Below are positions 15,341-23,309 of a DNA stretch of 31,831 bases, in pieces (position 1 is the first letter of the stretch; each line of letters begins with the position of its first letter). The DNA lies in the NCBI GenBank assembly GCA_031555145.1, contig JAVBUR010000097.1, positions 1 through 31,831 of the forward strand, given 5' to 3'. The position numbers and the translations under genes were made by a program. The stretch is from JAJDIA01 sp031555145. Its GTDB lineage: Bacteria > Bacteroidota > Bacteroidia > Bacteroidales > Tannerellaceae. Under the pieces are notes generated by a model, which was not told the origin of the DNA, searched no databases, and worked only from the letters and a program-made list of their open reading frames with translations.

Positions 15341-15772
15341 TTATCCAATAACGGCGGGAGGAGCCCGCAAGCCGACTGCAGCAGGTATCCAGGTATCGTG
15401 CAGCGACTCAATATAAACGGCCTTATCCGAATAAAAGGCCAATGTAGCATAGTCTATCCGGGGAGGATAGGTATAATCATACAACGTAACCAACGGCATC
15501 AGGCAACAATCCGTATGGTTATCCGCCGAATGCCCGGACGAAGTATTCACATTGAATACGATCGTATGCCCGCTACCCCCGCAATCAGCGTGATGATGCG
15601 AAGGATCAGTAGCATGTCCATCCACCTCATGCCCATGCGTATCCTGGTCGGACATATGGATGCAAGGCGTGCCGTCTTCATGATGATGATGGGGTACAAT
15701 GACCGTCAGCAACAAGACAATGCCTGCTGCTAGCATAAAATAACGGATCAGAAGAGTAGCCACCTTTTTCAT
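15341..15772 (-). CDS. small His-rich membrane/periplasmic protein (DUF6769-like)
   Basis: This 143-aa protein is the first gene of the metal-efflux operon. One N-terminal hydrophobic helix (LIRYFMLAAGIVLLLTVIV) is followed by HHHHEDGTPCIH and further His/Cys-rich stretches (DPSHHHADCGG, NHTDCCLMPL). The C-terminal third has few His. This layout matches small Bacteroidota proteins commonly found next to heavy-metal RND operons; my match to DUF6769 is from memory. A role in metal binding or sensing in the periplasm is inferred from composition and position. Start chosen at MKKVATLL; an ATG 18 nt further upstream is possible. It precedes the adaptor by 69 nt, a gap with no obvious feature. Confidence 0.7.
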   Translation of the reverse strand: MKKVATLLIRYFMLAAGIVLLLTVIVPHHHHEDGTPCIHMSDQDTHGHEVDGHATDPSHHHADCGGSGHTIVFNVNTSSGHSADNHTDCCLMPLVTLYDYTYPPRIDYATLAFYSDKAVYIESLHDTWIPAAVGLRAPPAVIG

Positions 15773-15777
15773 CTTGG

Positions 15778-15785
15778 CAAAAATA
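15778..15785 (-). promoter_or_regulatory. possible -7 element (TATTTTTG) of the metal-efflux operon
   Basis: Minus-strand TATTTTTG matches TAnnTTTG but ends only 5 nt before the chosen ATG (15772), which would leave almost no leader. No repressor palindrome is evident between the two divergent genes. Confidence 0.25.
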
Positions 15786-15830
15786 GGCATTATTTATGTA
15801 TAAATCAGCAGTTATTTGAAAGAAAATAGC

Positions 15831-15838
15831 TATATTTG
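15831..15838 (+). promoter_or_regulatory. -7 element (TATATTTG) of the DUF433/DUF5615 operon
   Basis: This is an exact TAnnTTTG match 25 nt before the DUF433 start codon, giving a leader of about 20 nt. It supports starting the gene at the ATG at 15864 rather than 15816. Confidence 0.45.
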
Positions 15839-15863
15839 TGAACGCACCAAACTAAATCGCCTT

Positions 15864-16103
15864 ATGGAAACCCTTCTAAACAGAATCACTGTAGATGTGA
15901 ACGTCTGCAAAGGTAAGCCGACTATACGAAATATGCGGTTTACAGTGGCCCAAATGCTGGAAATGCTCTCTTCCGGTATGACCTTTGAAGAGATCCTGGC
16001 AGACTATCCTTATCTTGAAAATGACGATATCGCCGCCTGCCTGCACTACGCCTCCGCCGTGTTCAACACGCGGAAAATGTTATTAACCCAAGGTATCAAA
16101 TAG
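15864..16103 (+). CDS. DUF433 protein, probable antitoxin
   Basis: This 79-aa protein matches the DUF433 (PF04255) pattern: NRITVDVNVCKGKPTIRNMR, then VAQMLEMLSSGMTFEEILADYP and LENDDIAACLHYA. It is a small DNA-binding-type fold often encoded just before PIN-like DUF5615 proteins and assigned to VapB-like antitoxins. The start at METLLNRI fits the family; 16 upstream codons lie over the promoter. Three bases separate its stop from the next ATG. As in other such pairs it may neutralise the partner and repress the operon, but no operator is obvious. Confidence 0.82.
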   Translation: METLLNRITVDVNVCKGKPTIRNMRFTVAQMLEMLSSGMTFEEILADYPYLENDDIAACLHYASAVFNTRKMLLTQGIK

Positions 16104-16106
16104 CCC

Positions 16107-16469
16107 ATGAAACTCCGATTCCTCCTCGATACGCATCTGCCTCCCGCATTCGTCGGTTTCTTCGAGGAGAGAGGCTATGATGCCACCCATACGATCGACT
16201 ATCCTTCCGGGGTATTCACCTCCGATAGCGAGTTCATGTCCATTGCCCTGAAAGAAGACCGGATCATTGTAACCAAGGATATGTTCTTTGTAGACTTCTT
16301 CCACCTCAAAGGCTATCCCCGCGCAGTGCTGCTATTACACTTCGGTAATACCGGTAATAAAAAGATACTGGGTTACCTCACCAGCAATATCGACCGTATC
16401 ATCGGGCTCTTCCAGGAAAATTCCCAATGCCTGCTCCTGATGAACCAAACAAAGATCGTCACCTATTGA
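16107..16469 (+). CDS. DUF5615 PIN-like protein, probable toxin
   Basis: This 120-aa protein of the DUF5615 (PF18480, Mut7-C-like PIN) family starts MKLRFLLDTHLPPAF, where the early Asp is one of the PIN-type acidic residues. TSDSEFMSIALKEDRIIVTKD supplies more conserved acids, and LLLHFGNTGNKKI the conserved Asn region. It probably acts as a ribonuclease-like toxin controlled by the DUF433 partner, by analogy with VapBC; activity has rarely been shown for this family. The position between a metal-efflux operon and a large hairpin gives no hint of target. Confidence 0.82.
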   Translation: MKLRFLLDTHLPPAFVGFFEERGYDATHTIDYPSGVFTSDSEFMSIALKEDRIIVTKDMFFVDFFHLKGYPRAVLLLHFGNTGNKKILGYLTSNIDRIIGLFQENSQCLLLMNQTKIVTY

Positions 16470-16546
16470 CCCGTAGGAAGAGAGGGAGGGAGATGCCTTC
16501 AAGTCTCTCCGTATTTGAACGCAAATTCACCTTGATAAAGACCCCG

Positions 16547-16635
16547 AAAAAAGACCATTACGATCCACATCGATCGTCATTATGTTTGTAAACGAACGCG
16601 ATGATGATCGATGCGGATCGTAATGACGTTTTTTT
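16547..16635. repeat. long near-perfect inverted repeat, terminator- or MITE-like
   Basis: The left arm (16547-16580) and right arm (16601-16635) pair over about 34 bp with 5 mismatches. The core arm words are CATTACGATCC and CATCGATC. The loop is about 20 nt. An A-run opens the left arm and a run of 7 T closes the right arm, so it could terminate transcription in both directions. The arms are much longer than a usual terminator, so a small palindromic mobile or repetitive element is the alternative. Confidence 0.65.
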
Positions 16636-16783
16636 CATGAGACCATGGTGTTATAAACAGGCCGTTTCATCTTCACATTGAGTTGAATTTAAAACTTGGT
16701 TCCGTCCTGTAAGAGTAAAAAAGGGACGTCCAACATCTTATAGTTATTTTCATCCGAAAGGGGTAGTTATGAAAGATTTTGTG

Positions 16784-16791
16784 TAGCTTTG
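16784..16791 (+). promoter_or_regulatory. -7 element (TAGCTTTG) of the following secreted-protein gene
   Basis: This exact TAnnTTTG match lies 36 nt before the MKRLL start codon. No clear -33 element is seen. Confidence 0.4.
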
Positions 16792-16827
16792 CCAACAGAC
16801 CTCTGTGTGACGTAAATAGATATGTAC

Positions 16828-17481
16828 ATGAAACGACTTCTGATTCTTACGCTGTTATGGACGGCGCTGGCCACAGGTAGCATGGCGCAAACGACAAAAT
16901 CCGAATATATCTTCGATGATTTCACCGAAGCAATTGTCATATACAAGGACGGGCGCCAGTTCGCCGTTCGGATCAACTACAACCTGATCGACAAGCAATA
17001 CTTCTTCTACGACCAGGTGGAACCGGACGAGAGGAAACGATTTATCGATGAGAAACTGGTAGGCGCCATCAAAGTCGACAACCGCACCTTCCGCATCACC
17101 TCCAAAGGTGAAGCCGAAGAGATCCTCAACGCCGCCCCATTCCTCAGTGTAGTCTATACCGCCCGATTGAAAGACGCCCCCAAACAGGCAGCCTATGGCG
17201 GCACATCCGAAACGTCCGCCATCGACTCGTACAAAACAATCAGGCACAATGGTGTCAACCACAATCTGGAAGACAAGCGCATGGTCATCGCTTCCATCAC
17301 CAAGACGTATCACATCCAGAAAGACAAGAAGGAAAAAGTGGTCCGGAGCATCAAGCAATTCAAGAACCTATACCCCAAGCAAAAAGACAAGATCGAGCAG
17401 TACGTCGAAGCCCGGCAGGTCGACTTCAATAACCCCCAGCAGGTAGCAAACCTGTTCCGGTATGTGAATAGCTTGGAATAA
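16828..17481 (+). CDS. secreted hypothetical protein
   Basis: I do not recognise a family in this 217-aa protein. A signal peptide is clear (MKRLLILTLLWTALATGSMA, cleavage before QTTKSE). The mature part begins with a beta-rich stretch (EAIVIYKDGRQFAVRINYNL, then NRTFRITSKGEAEEIL) and ends with a Lys-rich helical stretch (TKTYHIQKDKKEKVVRSIKQ and following). It has its own promoter-like element and converges on the DUF4249 gene. The start at the second ATG (16828) gives the better signal peptide than 16822. A periplasmic or cell-surface location is all that can be inferred. Confidence 0.75.
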   Translation: MKRLLILTLLWTALATGSMAQTTKSEYIFDDFTEAIVIYKDGRQFAVRINYNLIDKQYFFYDQVEPDERKRFIDEKLVGAIKVDNRTFRITSKGEAEEILNAAPFLSVVYTARLKDAPKQAAYGGTSETSAIDSYKTIRHNGVNHNLEDKRMVIASITKTYHIQKDKKEKVVRSIKQFKNLYPKQKDKIEQYVEARQVDFNNPQQVANLFRYVNSLE

Positions 17482-17512
17482 AGGCCACGTCCCTTCCCCT
17501 TACACCCGGCTT

Positions 17513-18403
17513 TTATTCCTCATACACCCGGCCTTTCTCCCGACCGGAGAAGGCGGAGAAGAATCCCGAGATCGGAATACGGTTGGGGTTTACCGTGCCC
17601 ACAATATTCGTTTCAATATTGGCTGGCGGACCACCGAAGATCGGATTGGTGCCGCCCAGTTCATGGCGGGCATTCTCCAGGAAGTCGGCATAGTCTTTCG
17701 GCAGCACATCCACCCGGAGGGTGACGGTATCACCCGACACCAGACGCTCATTTTCTTCATCCTGGTCAATGTAAAAACAGGCGAGGCCGGCAAACTCATT
17801 CTGCTTGATATGCTCGTCGTCCACAATGAAAAAACCTGAAAGGGAGTCGTTCAATACCACCTGGTTGCGGCGTGCATGGAAGCTGAAATAGCTGCGGTCG
17901 TTTTCAGGCAGGCGTCCATAGAGCTGTACTTCAATCAGATTGTCAAACAAGGTAGAGGGAACCAGCGTGATCGAATCGATCTCGGAAGAATACGGCATAC
18001 GCGACGAAGCTTCGAAAGTCTCCGTCTGCCCATCCTCATCGAAGTCAAGCATAACCTGCAGGGTATATGTTTTCCCTTCCGTACCGGCGACACCGGCAGC
18101 GGTCAGGTAAAGGCCGGGGGTATCCGGGCTTTCCGACAGGGAGATCAATTCGTTATCTGTCCGAAGAACCACCTGCGCATCACTGACCCCCACCGGTGGC
18201 GTGGTGGCAAAATAGCCTGCCGACCGGGTAATGCGGATAGCATGTTGCGTGGTATCGTTGGTGATATAGCCGTAGATAACCAACCGTTCCTCACCATCTT
18301 CGGTCGTGATATCAATCCGGGCGGTACAAGCTACCAGGAAGCAAACGGCCACCAAAAAGGCAGCTTGCAGGTATGTCGTGATCGTATAGTGTCTTGCATT
18401 CAT
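17513..18403 (-). CDS. DUF4249 surface/periplasmic lipoprotein
   Basis: This 296-aa lipoprotein pairs with the TonB-dependent receptor 12 nt upstream. The signal peptide ends FLVACTARID (lipobox Cys about residue 26). The mature part starts with the DUF4249 pattern (ERLVIYGYITNDTTQHAIRI), an Ig-like beta domain, and ends in NIVGTVNPNRIPISGFFSAF, typical of the family. DUF4249 proteins regularly accompany SusC-like receptors and probably act as a substrate-binding or lid component, comparable with SusD by position. The ATG at 18403 was preferred to a TTG 12 nt upstream. No ligand can be predicted. Confidence 0.85.
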   Translation of the reverse strand: MNARHYTITTYLQAAFLVAVCFLVACTARIDITTEDGEERLVIYGYITNDTTQHAIRITRSAGYFATTPPVGVSDAQVVLRTDNELISLSESPDTPGLYLTAAGVAGTEGKTYTLQVMLDFDEDGQTETFEASSRMPYSSEIDSITLVPSTLFDNLIEVQLYGRLPENDRSYFSFHARRNQVVLNDSLSGFFIVDDEHIKQNEFAGLACFYIDQDEENERLVSGDTVTLRVDVLPKDYADFLENARHELGGTNPIFGGPPANIETNIVGTVNPNRIPISGFFSAFSGREKGRVYEE

Positions 18404-18415
18404 TGTTCGTAGCAA

Positions 18416-20746
18416 TTAAAAGGTAAAGTTCCAGGTAACGGAAGGAATAAAGGAGAAGAGATAGACCATCTCGGCATAGGATGTATCCGGATTGTCTTCC
18501 TCCTGCATAAAGGCGATCGACCAGGGATTCTTCCGCCCATAGGCATTGTAGAGCGAGAAGTTCAACTCGTGCGAGAAGCGTTTACCTGGTTTCGTGAGCT
18601 TACAGGTAGCCGACAGGTCGAGGCGATGGTAATCGGGATAACGATACTCGTTCCGTCCCGAATAGATCGGCACATAGTTGTTCTCCACCAGGAAACGTCC
18701 CGTAGGATAGGTGATCGGCATACCTGTAGCATACACCCAGTTGGCCGCCAGTGTCCATTTTTTATTCAGTTCGTAGTTGGCAACGATAGAAATATTGTGG
18801 GGCTTGTCGTAGGGTGAGCGGTACCAGTCGCCATCGTTGATATCATCCGTCTTCCGCATACTGGTAGAAAGGGTATAGCTGATCCATCCGTTCAAGCGAC
18901 CGCTGTTCTTCTTCACCTGTAGTTCAAGGCCATACGAATAGCCGCTACCGAAACGCAGTTCCTGTTCCAGGTTCTCATTCCCCATCAGTTGGGCATGGTC
19001 TTTGAAATCGACTACGTTCTGCATATCCTTATAGTAGACTTCGGCAGAAGCCTCGTAAGCGTTATCGGCAAAGTTACGGAAGTAACCAAAGGCGACCTGG
19101 TCACACAACTGCGGCTTCACATTCTGCGAAGACTGGAACCACACGTCCAACGGTGAACCGGCAGCCGAGTTGGAAGCCAATTGAATAAACTGGGCCGTAC
19201 GCGAGTAGCTGGCCTTGACCGAATGCTCATCGTTGAACATCCACACCACACCGAGGCGAGGCTCCAACTGTCCCTGGTTGTTATAGATTGTACCCTTGCT
19301 ATAGTTCTTGGTATAATCCACGGTGTAATCCTTTAGGTAATTCACCACCTCGCCATTCGCCATATTCTGGAACAAGGTATAGCGTAACCCATATTTAAGT
19401 TTGAGGTGATCGCCCAGCGACGACTCGGCCGCCAGATACAGGGCATGCTCCATGGCATATTGGTTCGGCAGGGCAAAACGACCGAGGATAGCTTCTTCGC
19501 CAATTCCTCCTCCTTTACCGGGGACGAAGTTATGATAGAGGAAGTTATACCCGAACCGGAGATGGTGCTGCGGATTCAGGTGATAGGAAAAATCTGCCTT
19601 GGCTCCGTAGTCCTGCATCTGCGATTTCCACTCCTGGTTGATCTGTTCATTCAGGTCGAGCAATAGGTAGTAGTCGTAAAAACTACCCACCAACGTGAAA
19701 TTGGAGAAGAGCTTGGGCGAGAAGACATGGTTCCACCGGGCTGTCAACGTTTTGTTACCAAAATCCATTCCGGCAAACTTCGTCCCGAAGGCATCCCGAC
19801 CGAGATAACCCGAAAAGAAGATCCGGTTGTTATCATCAATCCGATAGTTTGCCTTCGCATTCATGTCGTAGAAATAGAGGGATGACTGCCGCAGGTCTTT
19901 GTCGCTCGACAGTTTGAGGAAAAGATCGGCATATGTACGCCGACCGGCAACGAGCCAGGTTGCTTTATCCGATCCCAACGGCCCTTCCAGCGTAAGGCGG
20001 CTGGAGATCAACCCGATCCCCCCGGTGCCCGAGAAGCGCTGGTTATTCCCATCCTTCGACCGGATATCGAGCAACGACGAAAGCCGTCCGCCAAACGTAG
20101 CAGGGATATCCCCTTTGTACAAGGTTACCTCCTTGATCGCATCATTATTAAATACGGAAAAGAAACCCATCAGATGCGAGGCGCTATAGACCGTCGCCTC
20201 ATCCAGCAGGATCAGGTTCTGGTCGTGACTACCGCCACGCACACTGAAACCCGACGACCCCTCAGCCGTTGCCTGTACGCCGGGCAGCAGTTGGACGGCT
20301 TTGATCACATCCACCTCTCCCATCAATGCGGGCATGGTCTTGATAGCGGCAGCCGTCAACCGCTCAGTGCTCATTTCTACTTTGGAGATGTTCGCATTCC
20401 GCCCTTCGGCAGAAACCACCACCTCAGACAGTTCATTGGATTGCGGGGCCAATGACACATTCAATCGCTGATCGGCCTTCAACGTTATCGCAATCTCCTG
20501 CGACGTGAAGCCGATATACGTAAACACCAATGTATAGGAACCCACCGGCAGGCTCAACGAATAAAAGCCATATACATTGGCCACCGTACCCGTACGGCTA
20601 CCTTTGACCATGACACTGGCTCCAATCAGGCTCTCGCCATTATCCTTGTCTGTAATTGTTCCGCTAATGGTCACTTTCCTCTCCTGCGCCGCAAGCGGAA
20701 GCAGCACAAACAGGAGGAAGATAAAGACTAACACTTTTTTCATCAT
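18416..20746 (-). CDS. TonB-dependent receptor (carboxypeptidase-regulatory-like N-terminus)
   Basis: This 776-aa outer-membrane importer has a signal peptide (MMKKVLVFIFLLFVLLPLAA), a CarboxypepD-reg-like domain (about 22-105: VTISGTITDKDNGESLIGAS) and a plug domain (about 115-225: GFSVRGGSHDQNLILLDEAT, SHLMGFFSVFN, KGDIPATFGGRLSSLLDI). The beta-barrel ends in an aromatic C-terminal strand (SVTWNFTF). It lacks the STN domain of signalling receptors, unlike the second receptor in the window, and no sigma/anti-sigma genes adjoin it. It forms an operon with the DUF4249 lipoprotein. Start at tandem ATGs (20746/20743). The substrate is unknown; iron chelates, peptides or glycans are all possible. 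Confidence 0.92.
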   Translation of the reverse strand: MMKKVLVFIFLLFVLLPLAAQERKVTISGTITDKDNGESLIGASVMVKGSRTGTVANVYGFYSLSLPVGSYTLVFTYIGFTSQEIAITLKADQRLNVSLAPQSNELSEVVVSAEGRNANISKVEMSTERLTAAAIKTMPALMGEVDVIKAVQLLPGVQATAEGSSGFSVRGGSHDQNLILLDEATVYSASHLMGFFSVFNNDAIKEVTLYKGDIPATFGGRLSSLLDIRSKDGNNQRFSGTGGIGLISSRLTLEGPLGSDKATWLVAGRRTYADLFLKLSSDKDLRQSSLYFYDMNAKANYRIDDNNRIFFSGYLGRDAFGTKFAGMDFGNKTLTARWNHVFSPKLFSNFTLVGSFYDYYLLLDLNEQINQEWKSQMQDYGAKADFSYHLNPQHHLRFGYNFLYHNFVPGKGGGIGEEAILGRFALPNQYAMEHALYLAAESSLGDHLKLKYGLRYTLFQNMANGEVVNYLKDYTVDYTKNYSKGTIYNNQGQLEPRLGVVWMFNDEHSVKASYSRTAQFIQLASNSAAGSPLDVWFQSSQNVKPQLCDQVAFGYFRNFADNAYEASAEVYYKDMQNVVDFKDHAQLMGNENLEQELRFGSGYSYGLELQVKKNSGRLNGWISYTLSTSMRKTDDINDGDWYRSPYDKPHNISIVANYELNKKWTLAANWVYATGMPITYPTGRFLVENNYVPIYSGRNEYRYPDYHRLDLSATCKLTKPGKRFSHELNFSLYNAYGRKNPWSIAFMQEEDNPDTSYAEMVYLFSFIPSVTWNFTF

Positions 20747-20784
20747 CGCTAATTTATAAGGTATCAACTATGCTATACCAACGC

Positions 20785-20820
20785 AATAACGGCGGGTTTA
20801 TTTCCCGCCGTTTGTTATTT
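20785..20820 (-). terminator. hairpin terminator between the MORN-repeat gene and the TonB receptor gene
   Basis: AACGGCGGG (20788-20796) and CCCGCCGTT (20804-20812) form a perfect 9-bp, GC-rich stem with a 7-nt loop. It is 3' of the MORN-repeat gene and just upstream of the receptor gene on the same strand. The following T-tract is weak (TTATT). Confidence 0.6.
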
Positions 20821-20830
20821 AGTCTTATCA

Positions 20831-21913
20831 TCAGAAGGTTTCCTCCCGGTCTACTTTGCCGTTATTCTTATAATACGTCCACTTTCCCGACTTCGAACCG
20901 TTGGTGTAAGTACCTTTTACTTTGGGCTTGCCATTCTCATAGGTTTCAGAGTAGTCACCGTTAAGCTTGCCGTTCGTGTAGTAGCTGGTTGCTGAATAAT
21001 CATCTTGGTTGCTGGTATAAAATACATATGATTTACCATCTTCCCGTCCGTTCTTATAGTTGATCTCGCTCTTCAGTTTGCCTTCGTTGTCGTACTTACG
21101 GGTGACACCTTCGCTCTTACCATTCTTCATGGCACGTTCGATTTCGACCTTGCCTGTGTTAAAGTAAGTGATCTTTTTAATCAGATCGCCGGTTGTGTCA
21201 TACACTTCGGTACCAGTCTTTGTGCCATCGTCTTTACAGTTATCCCACTGGCCTGTCTTCTTGCCATTGGTATAGGCGCCTTTCACTTTGACGATGCCGT
21301 CGGTATAGACCTCGGAGTACTCGCCGTCGTATTGGCCATCTTTATAATAGGCAGTCAGCGTATAATCGCCCCGGTTGCCGGTGATCTGGCGGACGGATTT
21401 ACCGGTCTGCTTGCCGTTGGCATAGTGGCTTTCACTGCGCACCTCTCCGTCTTCATTATAAATAATGTCACTGCCGTCTTCCACCCCATTCTTGAATTCT
21501 TTCTCGGTAGCAATTTTTCCGTTGGGATGCCAGGTAGTCACTTTTCCATTGACTTTCCCATTCACAAAGGTTGTTCGTGATTTGGGTTCTTTATCGATAT
21601 AGTAGTCGGTAAATTGTCCGTCACGATAGCCTTCTTTATAGGTACCTTCGCTTACCAACACATTGTTGTCGTAGGCTTTCCAGGTTCCTGTGGCATAGCC
21701 TGCTTTGAACTCCGTCTCCACATATTCCGAACGGTATCCGTCCATCAGGCGTACGGGACCATCCACCGGTTTCTTATCCGAACGGTAGTAACAATACAGA
21801 CGGCCTTCGCCGTCGTTGATGATATCCACATCTACAATCTTAATTTCTTTCTGCGCCCAAACGGTTAGCGAGCACAGCAGGAGGCTCAGGGCCATCACAA
21901 TTGACTTTTTCAT
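20831..21913 (-). CDS. secreted MORN-repeat (YwqK-like) protein
   Basis: This 360-aa protein has a signal peptide (MKKSIVMALSLLLCSLTVWA) and about a dozen MORN_2-type repeats of 20-25 residues with the pattern NGK-x-x-G and YY/WY strands (for example YTNGKKTGQWD and YTNGSKSGKWT). Such repeats form extended beta-sheet solenoids. Databases often call them YwqK-family 'antitoxin', a name with little functional basis here. Residues about 147-224 and 269-346 are a clear internal duplication. No partner gene is adjacent: a terminator separates it from the receptor operon downstream, and trpS diverges upstream. A periplasmic or outer-membrane-associated role is inferred from the signal peptide only. 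Confidence 0.85.
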   Translation of the reverse strand: MKKSIVMALSLLLCSLTVWAQKEIKIVDVDIINDGEGRLYCYYRSDKKPVDGPVRLMDGYRSEYVETEFKAGYATGTWKAYDNNVLVSEGTYKEGYRDGQFTDYYIDKEPKSRTTFVNGKVNGKVTTWHPNGKIATEKEFKNGVEDGSDIIYNEDGEVRSESHYANGKQTGKSVRQITGNRGDYTLTAYYKDGQYDGEYSEVYTDGIVKVKGAYTNGKKTGQWDNCKDDGTKTGTEVYDTTGDLIKKITYFNTGKVEIERAMKNGKSEGVTRKYDNEGKLKSEINYKNGREDGKSYVFYTSNQDDYSATSYYTNGKLNGDYSETYENGKPKVKGTYTNGSKSGKWTYYKNNGKVDREETF

Positions 21914-22072
21914 CTTTTCGCTACATTCTAAATGAATCATTCGTTTTATTCCGGGTGCAAAGATGGGCTAATTTTCTCTTTCCAGACCATGGTTTATATC
22001 TCATATTGACTGGCAAATACATAAAAAGCCTGCTTTTTTGTCCGAATCCTACGCTTATCGGGGGGATTTTCG

Positions 22073-22080
22073 TAAGTTTG
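22073..22080 (+). promoter_or_regulatory. -7 element (TAAGTTTG) of trpS
   Basis: This exact TAnnTTTG match lies 40 nt before the trpS start codon, leaving a leader of about 35 nt. I see no T-box or leader peptide with Trp codons. Confidence 0.45.
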
Positions 22081-22120
22081 CGGTCGCATTTATAACGAAT
22101 TAAAAAGGAAATTAAGAACG

Positions 22121-23107
22121 ATGGAAACAGTTGTCAGCGGTATTCGCCCCACCGGTAACTTACACTTGGGGAACTACTTTGGAGCAGTGAGAAGTTTTGT
22201 GCAGATGCAGCACGATTACAAATGCTTTTTCTTCATTGCCGACTGGCATTCGTTAACGACCCATCCGCATCCCGATAATATCCGCAACAGTGTAAAGACG
22301 ATCCTCGCCGAATATCTCGCCTGCGGTATCGACCCGGAGAAAGCGACGATCTACGTACAAAGTGATGTGCGCGAAGTAGCCGAACTCTATCTCTATCTCA
22401 ATATGAACGCCTACCTGGGTGAACTGGAACGCGTCACCTCGTTCAAGGACAAGGTACGTTCGCAACCCGACAACGTCAACGCCGGATTGCTCACCTACCC
22501 GTCGCTGATGGCTGCCGATATCATCATCCACAAAGCCAACAAGGTGCCGGTAGGTAAAGACCAGGAACAGAATATGGAGATGGCGCGCAAATTCTCCCGT
22601 CGTTTCAACCAGATCTACGGCGTAGAGTACTTCCCCGAACCCGCCTCCTTCCACTTCTCGGAAAAAGCCGTCAAGGTGCCCGGGCTGGATGGTTCAGGCA
22701 AGATGGGTAAGAGCGAAGGCAACGCCATTTACCTCGTCGACGACGAAAAGACCATCAGCAAGAAAGTAATGAAAGCCGTCTCCGACTCCGGCCCTACGGA
22801 GCCCAACAGCGTCAAGCCGGAACCCATCGCCAACCTCTTCACGATGATGGAGATCGTTTCTGAAAAGTCTACCTTCGACCACTTCAACGACAAATACAAC
22901 AACTGCGAGATCCGCTACGGCGATATGAAAAAGCAGTTGGCTGCCGATATCAACGCCTTCTGCGCCCCGATCCGCGAACGTATCCTGGATATCATGGGCG
23001 ACGAAGCCTACCTGGAAAAGGTAGTGAAACTGGGTGCCGAAAAGGCCAGCGACAGTGCTGCCAAGACGCTCCGCGAAGTGCGTGAGATCATCGGCTTCCG
23101 TCCGTAA
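22121..23107 (+). CDS. trpS: tryptophan--tRNA ligase
   Basis: This 328-aa class I aminoacyl-tRNA synthetase charges tRNA-Trp. The HIGH-like motif is in GIRPTGNLHLGNYFGA near the N-terminus, and the KMSKS-like motif is GSGKMGKSEGNAI at about residue 190. The Rossmann fold is continuous, and the anticodon-binding helices end at TLREVREIIGF. Length is normal for the bacterial enzyme (320-340 aa). It has its own promoter-like element and is followed by a structured intergenic region, so it is probably monocistronic. Confidence 0.97.
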   Translation: METVVSGIRPTGNLHLGNYFGAVRSFVQMQHDYKCFFFIADWHSLTTHPHPDNIRNSVKTILAEYLACGIDPEKATIYVQSDVREVAELYLYLNMNAYLGELERVTSFKDKVRSQPDNVNAGLLTYPSLMAADIIIHKANKVPVGKDQEQNMEMARKFSRRFNQIYGVEYFPEPASFHFSEKAVKVPGLDGSGKMGKSEGNAIYLVDDEKTISKKVMKAVSDSGPTEPNSVKPEPIANLFTMMEIVSEKSTFDHFNDKYNNCEIRYGDMKKQLAADINAFCAPIRERILDIMGDEAYLEKVVKLGAEKASDSAAKTLREVREIIGFRP

Positions 23108-23127
23108 ATCAAGGAAAGTATTTTAAG

Positions 23128-23205
23128 GTGTAAGAGCCACAAGGGCTTTAGAGGTCTCAAAGGCCTTCGTCCCCTTACAGCCCTTGAGGCCTTTATACCT
23201 TACAC
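23128..23205. terminator. imperfect nested inverted repeat after trpS
   Basis: Outer words GTGTAAG (23128-23134) and CTTACAC (23199-23205) and inner words CAAGGGCT (23140-23147) and AGCCCTTG (23179-23186) are inverted. AAAGGCC and GGCCTTT offer alternative pairings. The sequence after it (TCTCTTTAATG) is only weakly T-rich. It probably ends the trpS transcript; a structured RNA is possible. Confidence 0.45.
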
Positions 23206-23309
23206 TCTCTTTAATGTTTAAATTATTTTATTTACGCTAAATAACCTCAACACACTGGCTTTGCGTCCAAAATCCCCCTTTCTTTGCAGCCAATTACCTG
23301 AAATACTGT

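Larger units (their letters stand above)
16470..16827. other. 358-bp non-coding gap
   Basis: No plausible gene is present. It contains a large inverted repeat (16547-16635), then about 150 bp without recognisable structure, and a -7 element (16784-16791) for the next gene. Confidence 0.5.
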
